From Leptodontidium sp. MPI-SDFR-AT-0119 (lineage: Eukaryota > Ascomycota > Leotiomycetes > Helotiales > Leptodontidiaceae), in the NCBI GenBank assembly GCA_020726505.1, contig JAHLEZ010000001.1:4898001-4962000 (forward strand): 64,000 bases of DNA, given 5' to 3'. Below the pieces are notes generated by a model that was not told the origin of the DNA, made no database searches, and saw only the letters and a list, made by a program, of their open reading frames with translations. Position 1 is the first letter of the stretch, and each line of letters starts with the position of its first letter. Position numbers and translations under genes: made by a program. Positions 1-11,166 of this stretch are shown piece by piece.

Positions 1-355
1 ACACGTTCCTTGACATGGATATCTTATTTTCGCTTTTTCTGTTTGTGACTAGCTGACTACCTATCTATTTAGACGGACCACAAAGCGGAAGAAGAATAAG
101 AATTCGCAAACTATGCAGCGCAAGCTATGGGGCGAGAAAACCTTCCCTCTCAATCTCGCTTCATCCGCATGCTGAAATATTCCATGATTTCGTTCATCCA
201 TTCGTTCGTGCGTTCGTTCGGTCATTTCATGCATGCGTTTCATTCGTATCATCATCCATCATAAACCCAGATGTTGCATCCATCTATCTATCCACCGTTG
301 GGTGCGTAGACGTAGGTGGGATGGGTGTGTTGAGTGGTGAGGCTGGAGTGCTCAT
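1..355. other. Non-coding window edge, CAND1 downstream region
   Basis: No supported gene lies here. The stretch follows the stop codon of the leftward CAND1 gene and probably holds its 3' UTR. It carries low-complexity ATTC/GTTC and CATC-rich runs around 185-290. The short reading frames here have no recognisable motif. Confidence 0.6.
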
Positions 356-3300
356 CTACCGAGGCTCCCTAAGCTCGGCCGCTCGCAGACGATTTAGTTG
401 GAACTCATAGTCCTTTCCAATCCACTCCCAGTAAGCGCGCCAGGTTTCGTGTTGGCCAGACTGTGCGCCGACAGGACTGCTCGCACCGGGAATTGCGGCG
501 TGGAGCGTCAGGGAGACGCGCAAACAGCTTTTGACGGCTTCACTTTGCTTCTCGAGTTCTTGCTTGACAGCATTGTCCTTGAGCTTGATGGAGATGATTT
601 GCCGGTAGCAATCGGCGATGGCATCGAGGCGTCGGGCGGTCTCTTCTGGATCGAGGACAATAAGCTTGGTGAGCATCAGGTTACAGAGCGAGCGGATATC
701 GTGTTCGTCTTGGAGACCAGCAATAATGCGGTCATAGAAGTGGACGATGTTGAGGCGGGAGAAAGCTGTTTCCATAAGAGAGTAGAGGGTCTCATAGGCA
801 CTCTGTTTGACAAGTTAGTACTTGATATTACGACGACATGAGGGCACGTACCTTGCGGACTTCAAGACCGTCGTCAATCTTGTGCTTGAAGGGTCCCATG
901 TTGACTTCTCGAATCAACGCCGTATTGATGTTTGACTCGTGTATTACAAGTGGCATAAGAATACCAAGAGCTGGAATGATGAGGTCAGGCTTGTTGTGAG
1001 CAGCAGAATTGAGAGTGGTGAGAGCAAGACGTCGGTTCTCCAACTCGGTGTCACGAAGCATGACAGCAAGCATGTCGATGAGTTCTAAGTTTAGAACAGA
1101 GTCGAATGTCTCGTCATTTTCGGCCAACGTATATCGAATTGCTTGGATAGCCATGGCACGAACTGATGGAGCTTTGTTGCCCAAGTATGTCTGAGGAAAT
1201 TAGCAACAAAATGACATTAGTGGAATCTGAGTCTTTACCTTCAGCTCTGGTATGTATGTCTTTGGATCGATGATAGCAACTCTTCCAATGCACTCTGCCC
1301 CAACTGCCTTATTGTCTTCTGATTGAGATGCCTTCAATAGACGGCCCCAAATCGCCTTCGTCTGGCTGCTAATGTCGATCGAATTTTGACTTGCTTGTTG
1401 AAGAATCTCCTTGATGGAGTGAAGAAGCAAGTACTGGGCATTTCCACCCTTGTCCATTGTCGACAATATCTCAGGCAAATAGACTGCGGTGTTACCTGCA
1501 CCTGCACGTCCGAGGGCAACGGCAGCAGCGAGAGGGACTTTGTCCGACGCGGCGTTGAATTGACCTGTGAATGTCGAGGGTTGAAGTGGAGATTTCGTTC
1601 CCATTCGCAATCCAGCTTCACCAAGGACGGCGAGTGCCAGGCATCTCCGAGGGTCATCAGAACTTGGATTGACAACTTCCGTCAAGAAATTGTCAATGTT
1701 CACGCCGACTGACGGTCCGCCGTAGACCAAAAGGGTACCGATGACTTTTCCAACAACGGCAGGGTCTCCATTTACGCTTACGTTCTGTAAAAGACCAGCC
1801 ATGAGCTTCTGTCCGGCACCCTTTTGGCCAATATTTGTGACCAATGTCAAAATTGCGTCCAGGACTGCGCCTCCAAGAGGAGCAGTCAGGAGTTGGCAAA
1901 GTCCGCTATTGAGTTGATCCGTAACAACGAGCTCAGGGCTGTCCGCAACCAACGCCGATAGAACAATCAGTGCTGGGCCAAGAAGATGAAGATCAGCGGT
2001 TGTGAGAAGTGGTAAGAGAGCGCTGACTAGGCCCTGGATCGTAACCGCATCGAGGGCACTTCTCGTGGCTGGTGCGACAACCAAGTTCTTCAAAGCTGCA
2101 AGACTGGCGCCTCTCAAAGATCGATTAGCCTTTCGAAGCTGAGCGGAGAGTTCCAGTGACACCTCTCTAATCCACTTTGGTTGTAATTGATCCTTACTAC
2201 TGGTCAAAGCAGCGACGGTGTCAATTGCATGTACAGCTGCAAGCCGAGTAGTCTCATTCTTCAGTCTCTCGTTCAAAAGGTCCAGTGCAGAAGTTCGGTC
2301 GGCAGTCGATAGCAGCGCTGAGCCTTCTGAGCCTGCAGTACGCGCGAGTAAAATGCCGAGAGCCTGAATAGCGCGCTGGCGGACCTCCAAATCCGCGTCG
2401 TTTGCAGAGACACGGCTGACTATAACCTTGTAGAGCTGCTGAAGATCTGACTTCTCATGTGCTGATCTCGATCGTGGTGGTGTAAGTGCCTTGATAAGCT
2501 GTTCAACAGTGCCGATAGCCTCGCTGGATATCTTGTAGTACTTTTCATTCACAGCGGATACAACACCAGGTATGATCTTCGGAAGGTATGGTTGCAAGAC
2601 ACTAGAGGAGTGTGTTTGTGCAATGTCACCAATTAAATGGAGTGCTGCGATTCGTAGAGTATTAGATGTTGCTGAGGCGGCTCCACCACTACTGATCATG
2701 GCTGAAGAGCTCGTTGTGCCCGATGTTGTCTTCACTGCATCAATCAAGGGATCTACAATCTGACCAAAGTACTCCGATAAGCCGCCGTTCTGCACAGAGA
2801 CAACATCGTCCAACAACTTGATCAATGCCTGCTTTGTTGGGATTGAGTTTCCCCTCAGAAGCTTGGTTGTAGCCTTGATCAAGAGAGGGCTCAAGCGTGC
2901 CAAGTCTGCTCTAGGCCCAGAGGCTGGGACAGGTTCGATCGTTGGTGAAGTGAGGCCAGCAGACATTGAAAGCAGACTCTTTGTGTCGAAGTTCGTAGTG
3001 CTACTCTCTCTTCTACGCTTTCTGCCTTGCGGTGGGTGACTGATATAATCATGACCTTCGTCAACGGAGTAGGTGACCAGAGCGCCTTCTCCAGTCTTGC
3101 GAACGAGTGAAGCAAGTGTGGAGATGATTTCCAAACGCACGTTTTCTTCACGCTCGTTGAATTTCTGTACCAACATGGGCGCAACCTGTGAGTAGAGAGT
3201 GCCATCTTCAAGTAAGTCACCACTTCCTCGTGTCGAAATGAGAGTGTAGAGAGCTTTTGCGGCGCAACGTCGAACCTTCCAGCTAGCATCGTCATCATCA

Positions 3301-4567
3301 TCATCGAACCCGGCTTCAGCTTCGAAGTCGTCGTCGTCATCGAAGTCGTCCATATCATCTTCGTCTGGTTGAGTGCCTCCCATTTCCTCATCGTCATCAT
3401 CGTTGTAATTCGGATCATATTTGAGAAATCGAAGAAGGGCTAAGATCGTTTCTTCGGTGTAGAAGCGCATTTCACTACCACATGAAGACAGGAAGCCATC
3501 TAGCGCAATAAGGGCTGCCTCGCGAACATCGTCTGTCTCCGGGTCAGGCTCGCCATCTTCTGCGGAATTCTCCTTTTGATCATCAAGCTCTTGTTGGCTC
3601 AGTGCTGACAGGACGAACGGAGCAAGAGTTCTTAGATATGGCCCAAATCTTGACGAGATAGAACGGGCCATGGATCCAAGAATTGTGATGTAGAGTCGTC
3701 GTTGGACTAGAGTGAGGTGTGGGTTTCGAAGGCTTTCGATCAGCTGAGATAGAAAGCTGCTTAGTCCATCGTCCGTAAGGTAGATTGCAAGGATCGATAC
3801 TGCAACGACAGTTCGCTTCTTGACTACCGAGCTTGCTCTTTCGGTCTCCAAAATACCAACAAGAAGCGACTGAAGAGCTTCAACCTCGACTTGCTGTAGC
3901 ATAGGCCCATAACATCTCACAACTTCAATGAGAACATCCACTGCTTCCGGGTCTATATCCTTGTTTGAATCCAGATCTAGCATACCAGCCGGTGCTGCAG
4001 GAAGCTTGACATTTTTGGGTGACTGTTTTACAATCACACGTCCAATGAGTCTTGGGATCAGAACTCTGCTAATAGCTTGGTATGACTCTGTAACGTCCTT
4101 TGTAGGCGTAACGCCACTAATAGGTCGTGGGAGTGTTGTGACAACAGTTCGGAGGGCCATTGCTGGAATGGAGTTGTCGACCGAGTTTTCCGTGTTGAGG
4201 TTCGATAGCTTCTCGATCAATGGAGGCAGGATGCTAAGTGGGATCTTTGTGACGAGCGGACCGAGACTTTGAGATGTTAGTTACAAGAGCCTAGCAGATA
4301 TAGATGCTAATTGTACCATTTAATTGCCAAATTCTGGACTTCCCCGTTCTGATCATCCAGCGTCTTGAGGATACCATCAACAGCTCGGGCAGCAGTGTTG
4401 TAGTCATTATGAAGGAAATCTGGCTTGCCAATAGTGAGTACCTGGCACAGATCGTTCAAGGACATGAACCGGGCGTCTGGATCTGCCTCATGGAGCTTAG
4501 GCAGTAGTGAGGCGACTGTTTGCGCGGTGGGACTCTGGTTCGCCTGGGCGGACGGGGTGGACGACAT
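356..4567 (-). CDS. CAND1: CAND1 / TIP120, cullin-associated NEDD8-dissociated protein
   Basis: This is a HEAT-repeat solenoid that, by family knowledge, binds unneddylated cullins and exchanges substrate adaptors of SCF-type ubiquitin ligases. The model has four exons: 4567-4317, 4266-1239, 1190-852 and 802-356, giving 1354 residues; introns are 48-50 nt and the third has a perfect TACTAAC branch site. The first intron splits a codon so that the join reads IKCLGPLV, as in animal CAND1. HEAT repeats run almost end to end. An Asp/Glu-rich insert sits near residues 350-400, just before the family motif SWKVRRCAAKAL, and the TIP120 region fills the C-terminus (NSVKQ/KQELEKQ-like signature in exon 4). 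The start is the ATG at 4567, with no upstream in-frame alternative. In Aspergillus nidulans the protein is split between two genes; here it is one continuous gene. Confidence 0.95.
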
Positions 4568-5211
4568 TCTCGCTGATGGTGTTGAGTTCGAAGAGAGATG
4601 GAGAGAGTAGGAGATGGTAGGTCAGGTCCTAGGAAAGGAAGCTGTGACCATGTATTTGTAGGTGTTGTGCTGGCGACAAGTGAATGAAGCTGGTATAGTA
4701 TTCTAGACTCGAAGGTCAGTGTATGGAGCTCCCTGCCTAGAAGTACCTTGGTAGGTGAAGGAAAGAGAAGCTGCAGGTTGCAGGCAGCTGGGGATATATT
4801 TGTGCCTGGATAGATGGGTACATACGAGGTATAGGCGCCCGAGAATGCCTTTCAAGAGTCTCACTCAGAAACAAGACAAGGCGGCCAGGTGAAAGGAGGA
4901 GGAAGCGGATCGAGGGGAAATGCAACCTGAACCGCTCCCTCAATGTTGACGATGGTGGGGTTCGGCAGGGCATTGAAGATATGCCTGAAGTTTGAGGCGA
5001 CAAATGTCACCACCCACCTCAACTCCACTTCCAATGAGCACAAAGCTTGATCCTGGAACTTCCGATCCGGATTCCAGCCATCTCCTTTCTCAAGCTTCCT
5101 TCTCAACCAATTGCAAATGTATGTCTCTGTCAACAATTGCACCCCATCATTCACACTGATAATTCATAGAAATTGTACCTCTGGACTTAACTGTTCAGTC
5201 ATTTCAACGCA
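4568..5211. other. Divergent promoter between CAND1 and the acidic mitochondrial-type gene
   Basis: These 644 bases separate the start codons of two divergently transcribed genes, so they must hold both promoters and 5' UTRs. I see no convincing TATA box and no coding signal; the reading frames here lack motifs. Confidence 0.6.
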
Positions 5212-6163
5212 ATGGCATTCTCAAGAGTCACAGCGCTGCGTTTTTTCCGAGCTGCCAGACCAACAGCTTCGAGACCTCAAATTTTCCGCCAAATCGCTCG
5301 ACGAGGCTATGCCAGCGGTGGCCATGAACCTGCAAAGGCAGGAGGAGATGCCGTTTGGTATGTCACTGGTCAATGGGATCTTGTTGCTTTTTAAAATTAC
5401 TAACACGACGTCATTCAGGGCTGCCGGAGCTGTAGCTGTGACTGTACCAGCATGTTGGTGGATCTTATCCAATGCCCCAGATACTTCTCATGGACACGGA
5501 GAGCATGGTGGCCACGGCGAGGAGCACGGAGAGGAGCATAAGGAGGAGTCCGAGGAAGAGTCAAAGGATGAGCCAGAGGCCGAGGTCGAGGAGAAATCCG
5601 ATGAGGCGGAGAAGGCAGACGATAGTGAGAAGTCCGAGGAATCCGACAGTGAGAACGAAAAGAAGGATACAGACACCCCTGAAACCTCTGATGACGAGGA
5701 AGAGTCCGACGAGAAGAACACCAAGACCTCCTCAGATTCCAAGGGAGACAACAAGAATAAACTTGAGAGTAAGAAAGGTACCAAGGCTGGAGAATCTGAT
5801 TCAGAGGATGGCAGCGAGGTAAGCTAGCTTTTTGATTTTGACAGGCCTCGGCTGATTTTTCAAGGCCGCTCCATCAAAGCCTGCTGGTGACAAGAACTCC
5901 CAGAGCGCGAAGCAGGAAGGACTTACCAACACCGATACAAAGCATTCCACCGACATTAGCAGCGACCCGAGCAAGAGCAAGAAGGCAGAGGGTGGAGCTG
6001 ATACTGCCAAAGTCAAGGGAACTGTTGACCCCAAGCGAGCACAGGTATAACCTTGATTCATTGAACCCGTTTCTTCAGTCTCGAAATGCTTGGATGTTCT
6101 CATAGCCTTGCCTCTTTTAGGGGGTGACGTTGTGCTGACCACTTCTAGCCCGAGAAGAAATAG
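5212..6163 (+). CDS. Small mitochondrial-type protein with acidic tail
   Basis: Four exons, 5212-5357, 5419-5818, 5865-6044 and 6149-6163, encode 246 residues; the last exon is only 15 nt. The N-terminus (about 35 residues) is rich in Arg, Ala and Ser with no acidic residue and ends RRGYASGG, a typical mitochondrial presequence. Next comes a short hydrophobic segment, AAGAVAVTVPACWWIL (about residues 49-64), that could be one membrane span. Then follow a His/Gly/Glu patch and a long Glu/Asp/Ser/Lys run (about 75-185). The C-terminus contains KQEGLTNTDTKHSTDI and KGTVDPKRAQ, the segment most likely to be under constraint. The third-exon acceptor at 5864 was chosen over an AG at 5844 because only it keeps this tail open. 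I infer an inner-membrane protein; I do not recognise the family with certainty. Confidence 0.78.
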
Positions 6164-6692
6164 AGCTCCCATCTCCTGCTTTTAATAATGGGAAGGTATC
6201 TCGAATTGAAAATCGTGCCGGGTAGATGTCTCCTTCCTGTACATGTAATGTAAACAATGTCTAAAACTACATATCAAAATGAGAGAGCTGGAAGGCTTTT
6301 GTTTACTTTCTCGTCTTGAATACTTGATGCCTGTTATGTTGCTCCTTCCAATTTTGACAGCTGGGTTGATTTCTGCTAATATGGGCAAGCGCCATCGATA
6401 ACTAGCTGTGTGTATTCAATGTGCTCTCTTTCTTCGATCTTTTCCTTTCAAATTCTCACCAACCGTATCATTCACACCGTCACCAGCAATACAGCATCTC
6501 TACGACCCATTGCATCGTAAGTAACAACCTTTTGGCTCTCGCTCAAAGACTGACTTGACCTACCCAGACTATCTAGAAGAACACCACTGCTACTCCAGAC
6601 TGGTCTTTCAGGCTTGTAGGTCTGCCTATGCCACGACATGTAACGATATACTAACTGGCAACAGCACTCCGATCATTGAAAGTACTATTCGT
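6164..6692. other. Promoter and intron-bearing 5' UTR of the PLAC8 gene
   Basis: The region lies between the acidic-protein stop and the PLAC8-protein ATG. Two well-formed introns can be read in the leader: 6517-6567 (GTAAGT...CCCAG) and 6620-6664 (GTCTGC...ATACTAAC...CAACAG). This suggests a spliced 5' UTR. No coding gene is supported. Confidence 0.5.
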
Positions 6693-9141
6693 ATGGAACC
6701 ATTCAACACCAACTTGCCGCAACAAACACCGCCGACTCGAGGTCAAGCAGCAGTCCCAATCCACCGGGAGTCTGTGGTCAGCATCGAGCTTACACAAACC
6801 GCTTCTCGAAGAGCATCGGTATCAATGGCCCAACAGGGGCAAGTCGTGAGTGCCTACAATGCAACCCTACCGCCGTCAGCCCGTCCACAATCTGATGGAG
6901 GCAACGAGGGACTGCCTTATAATGACTGGATGAGTCAGTTTTGTGTTGAACCTCAAGATGATACTAGGTGGGCTTCCTTATCAAAGATTTGCAATTGTAC
7001 TTCAACAGGATACTAACTGATCTAGCACATGTTGCCTGGGGTTCTGGGTGCCCTGCGCTTTGTACGGCAAGACCCATTGGCGGCTAAAGCAGATCAATCG
7101 AGGCAAGGATGCATCGGATTCGAAGTGGCAATTGAAGGATGGCTGTAATACTGCTTGCTGGGCCTGGTGTGGTCTCGCTGGTTGTCTATCAATGCCGATT
7201 TCAGGCAAGTAGTCTCATTCTCTATTCGCATCCCATTGAAAGTCACATCCTTGAGCATTTCGTAGTCGCTAATTATTGTGGTGTTATCCAGGAATCATCA
7301 CTGGGATCCAGAGGGCTCAGATTCGTGGCACTTACGGCATCAAGGGCAACTGCGCTTCCGACATTGCCCTGGGTATGGTCTGTCCATCATGTACCCAGAT
7401 GCAAAACGACCGAGAAATCCGAGCACGTGAAGGAGATGTCCGAATGAGATACAATCCAAAATACCTGAAGAATGACCAGTGCCATCAGCTCGTCAACACT
7501 CAGCCTTTGCCGACTCAACCTATGTCATACAACTACGCTCATCTAGCCCCGGCTACTTCTACAGGAGCGAAGAAGCAGCCTGCCCGCTCTGAGAAGCCGA
7601 CTAAGCTACAGAAGAAAAGAACGCCCGTTTCCGGAGAATCGAAATCTGAAAGCCACAAATGCAAAATTGAGAACAAGAAGCGTCCAACAGCTCGTGAACT
7701 CGAGTCCCAGCGCCAAGCCAAAAAGAAGGCACTCGTTCAAAATGCTCCAAAAATCTTAGTAACTCAACATCAAGACCAACCCCTCAATACAGAGAAATCT
7801 GGCACCAAGGCAGGAAAATCTGGAGGAAAGAAAGCTGGAATATTTGGCAAATTTTCATCTACCAAGCAAGAGACCATTCCTGAAGAAACTACCCGAGAAA
7901 GTATAGAGCCTCTCTCCGAACAGCACACACTTGTCGAGTGTGACGTTGTTGAGGTTGAGGATTCGGCAAACAATGGCCAGGTTCAAGTTACGCACACTCT
8001 CGTGGAGTGCACCACAGTCGAGAATCCATCCTCAGAAAAAAGCAAGTCCGCCGGACCTCAAGAGCATATGATTATGGAGTGTACCACAATCCAGAAAGAG
8101 ACTCTGGTAGAGAGAGAATCGTCTGGCCCTTCACAGCACATGATTGAAGATTGTGAGACTGTGGTTGTAGAATCCTCTCCATCTAGTGTGGCTGAAGAAC
8201 ATCTCCTGAAGGACTGCGATACTGTGCCTGTATCTGAAGATGCGCCTCCTGCACAGGAATTGTCCTACGTTCATGACTTTACCGATTGCCCGGTGGACAA
8301 AGCTATCCTCGATTACTATGAGAAGGAGGAGAAGAGAGCAAAGCAGCACGAGCTGACAGACCGTATTCGCACTAGTCTTCCGACTGAGTTGTTGCAGGTC
8401 AACCAACCCAGTGCCCAACATACTCTTGCGGAGTGCTCCGAAGATGAGAACACACCACCAGGCTCTCCCAGCAACTATCGTAGCACGAGCTACAATTTCG
8501 ATCGGAGCAACAAAAATCAAGGGGGTCCAAGACAGCATCGTCTCGTCAGCTGCCCAACACCGCCAATTCTATCTCATCACGTCGCGGAGAACGCCCTCAC
8601 AAACGCCAGTGAAGACAGTCAAGCAACGCAGAGGCCCATTTATAATGACAAGCTATGTGCGGAGGAATTGAGCAAGTCAACTGATGGAGCTAGTAGTGGG
8701 AGCGGTAGTGGTGACACGAACTCTGGAGGTAGCACCGAAGACCCTGCCAATCCTAATGATGGAGTCGTCCGCCGCAAGCAGAGAAGACGCCACAAGCAAA
8801 ATCGAAAAGTGATCACCAAATTTCCTGCCACTCCAACTAACGAGAATAAGCCCGTACCTGTTCGGTCAGGTTCTGCTCAATATTCTCTTGAACAAGTCCT
8901 CGCTGCAAATGGCGGTAAGCGGGAAAAGCCTCAGAAGGGTAGTGACTTGGACAAGCCGAGCAAACAGAAGGGCAAGAACAACGAGTCATCCGCTGCCACT
9001 ATTGGTGAAAACTCCGGAGAAGGCATTCGCAGTGAGGAGGATCCGAGAAGTCCGGGTGTTGTCCAGAATGGGGTTTCGGGACTCTGGAGCAAGCTCACTA
9101 CTCCGACGAAGGAGAAGAATAATGAGCAATCATGGTCGTAG
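6693..9141 (+). CDS. PLAC8-domain protein with a repeated H-x-L-x-E/D-C tail
   Basis: Three exons, 6693-6967, 7026-7204 and 7292-9141, encode 767 residues. The Cys-rich PLAC8 domain spans about residues 80-190 (FCVEPQDD, TCCLGFWVPCALYGK, CNTACWAWCGLAGC, CPSCTQMQNDREIRAREG). PLAC8 proteins are small Cys-rich membrane-associated proteins linked to metal handling, cell size or calcium flux. Intron 2 (7205-7291) is GC-AG: the donor reads CAG|GCAAGT, and only this splice continues the domain. The long C-terminal part is polar, with Lys-rich segments. From residue 363 to 571 it repeats the short motif H-x-[L/I/F/M]-x-[E/D]-C about every 24 residues (His at 363, 386, 410, 434, 455, 479, 504, 528 and 567). 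The ATG at 6693 is the first in frame; an upstream TTG is not used. The function of the tail is unknown. Confidence 0.9.
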
Positions 9142-10089
9142 TGGCTAGAACGAAGGTCAATAGTTGGTTCTTAAATAGGCTTGCTGTTTGGGGGAGTGAA
9201 ATGGAGTATGGGGGTATTATTACTAGGTGTTCTGGGTCTCTGGGCCACCACGTTGGCTGTGATGTTGTCTCGCCGTTCGGTATCCATGCATAAATAGAAG
9301 TCGCTGCTGCTAGCAGTCTGTCTCTCGCTCATAAATAGATTTAACACAATTCACTTCATTGACGCGAATGCAGATTCCCTGTTAAGTATGCACACAAAAA
9401 TAGAAGAAGAAAAAGGGGGTGCTTGCGAAATGTGGTGAGGGAAAAGTTTTCATACAGAGGGACTCGGCAATTATCAAAATCTCGTCTGTTTACTCCATAT
9501 CTCGCCATCTCGCCAGCCGTCAAATCCATCCATCCATCCAGCCAGCCATCCATGCACCCCTTTCCGAAGGCAGGCTCTCAATAAAGGGCGGCAAAACAAG
9601 TACAGGAAAATGCAATGCACGCGATGCAAAAGTGCCAAATACCTTTCCGGGCAATTCGCGTAAAAATGGAAAATGGAGAAGAAAAATGTCACCTCGCCCT
9701 CATCCCTTTCTGTCCATCATTTCTTTCTTTCTTTCTTCACAAGCGCCATGCCCGCCTGCCTTTCGTTGCGTCTCTCGTACTCCATCGAGGTCGTGAAAAA
9801 TTCATTTATTCGGGATTGGGTTCGGGTTTCATTGGGCGGTGTGTCTCGTCGTTTAGTAAGTCATGTGTGCTACTCGGTCAGGGTTGCGTGCAGGGTGCGT
9901 AATGTCGTGGGCAAGTCAAGTCGGTGGTGTGTGGGTTTAGGGATTCGACGCAGTCGAAAGAGAGACTTCGTTGGTGTGATTTTCCGTGGGGATCGTGAAG
10001 AATTATTATGGGTGTGGAGCCGCGAGTTCTAGTATGAGGGTTGAGGAGATGTCCGAGGGGTTGGTGCGGTCTCAAAAGCCACTTGGACT
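9142..10089. other. Convergent 3' region between the PLAC8 gene and Spg1
   Basis: About 950 bases of 3' flank hold no supported gene. There is a CCAT/CAGC-rich simple repeat at about 9523-9553 and T/C-rich runs near 9715-9745. Reading frames of up to 125 codons occur but are low-complexity and lack motifs. Confidence 0.6.
9523..9553. repeat. CCAT/CAGC simple repeat
   Basis: A short run of ATCC units followed by AGCC units lies in the 3' flank of the PLAC8 gene. It looks like a microsatellite with no wider structure. Confidence 0.7.
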
Positions 10090-11166
10090 TTAGACTTGTT
10101 GGTAGAGGAGGAGGGGTTCGCCGACGTTCTCTATTTCGGGGATTGTGCATTTTAGGTCGAAGGCTTTGGAGAGGACGATTTTGAAGATCTAGGGAGGAGT
10201 GTTAGTTTAGTTTTCTGGTCGAGGTGGGGTAGGTAGGAAAGGAGAAGAAGTGTGAGGGGAGGGGCAAGCTGGATTGGGAGGAAGGAGATTTACCTTTTGC
10301 ACGTTTATGCTGTGACTTGTACTACTGAAGATCAGACTTGCTCTCATAGCCTTTGCGAATCTGCGGGCCTGTAAAGAAGTTAGATGCATATACCCTGGTT
10401 AAGAGACATTGCGGGTGCATACCTGATTCGAGATCTCCTCTTGGTCTTCCCGAGGGAAGTTGACGAAGTGATCATACTTCGTACCAACCAAGAAAGGGAT
10501 CGCAGTCTTGTTGAACCCTCTTCCTTGTCGATACCACTCCTTGATACTATTCAGGGTACTCTTCCTCGTCAAGTCGAACATGAACAGGATAGCCACCGCA
10601 TCATTACACACCAACGGCAGCATATTCACGAACTCCCTCTGTCCACCCAGATCCCAGATAGAAAACGTAATCTCGGTATTGCGTATCGAAATCGTCTTTT
10701 CCATGAAGTTGACTCCGAGCGTCTGGATGTAATCTTCGTCCCAGCTGCCCTCTACGTATTTGACCATGAGCGACGTCTTGCCAATCTGCGCGTCTCCTAC
10801 CATGCCGACCTTGATGACGACGCTGTTCTTATTCCGGCTCTGGTCGGTCGACGTACCACGGGCGTTCTGGTCCTGATATGAGGATTGCATGTTGCTGTAG
10901 GCGCCATTGCCAGACAGGCCTGAGTTGGGACGTGAGATCGAGGGCGCGAAGGAGGTAGGCGGGGTGGGATATCTGCCGTTGCCTGTGGGATCGACGTCGG
11001 GGGTTGGAGGTCCTGAGTATGTCTGCTGCTGGTGTGATGATGGGAAGTCGGCGGATTGGGATTGGATATGTCGTCTCGTAGGGGTGTGTGCTTCTTCGTT
11101 GCCAGTGCCGCCCATTGTGTCGTCCTGGCCCTCTGCACGTGGGTCATAGGCCCCTTCAGTCTCCAT
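10090..11166 (-). CDS. spg1: Spg1/Tem1-type septation GTPase
   Basis: This Ras-superfamily GTPase switches on the septation initiation / mitotic exit network at the spindle pole body (established for fission yeast Spg1 and budding yeast Tem1). Exons 11166-10423, 10368-10294 and 10188-10090 encode 305 residues. The P-loop is GDAQIGKTS, switch II is WDLGGQREF (the Spg1/Tem1 form that replaces DTAGQ), and the base-recognition motif is VGTKYD. The C-terminus ends without a CAAX box, as expected for this family. A polar Ser/Pro/Gln-rich extension of about 120 residues precedes the GTPase core; fission yeast Spg1 lacks it. I chose the ATG at 11166; the frame stays open upstream to a non-ATG codon, so an additional upstream exon is possible but unsupported. 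Confidence 0.93.

Noticed and set aside
10384..10881. 165-codon frame antisense to Spg1
   Set aside because: It is the complement of conserved GTPase coding sequence and has no family resemblance of its own.
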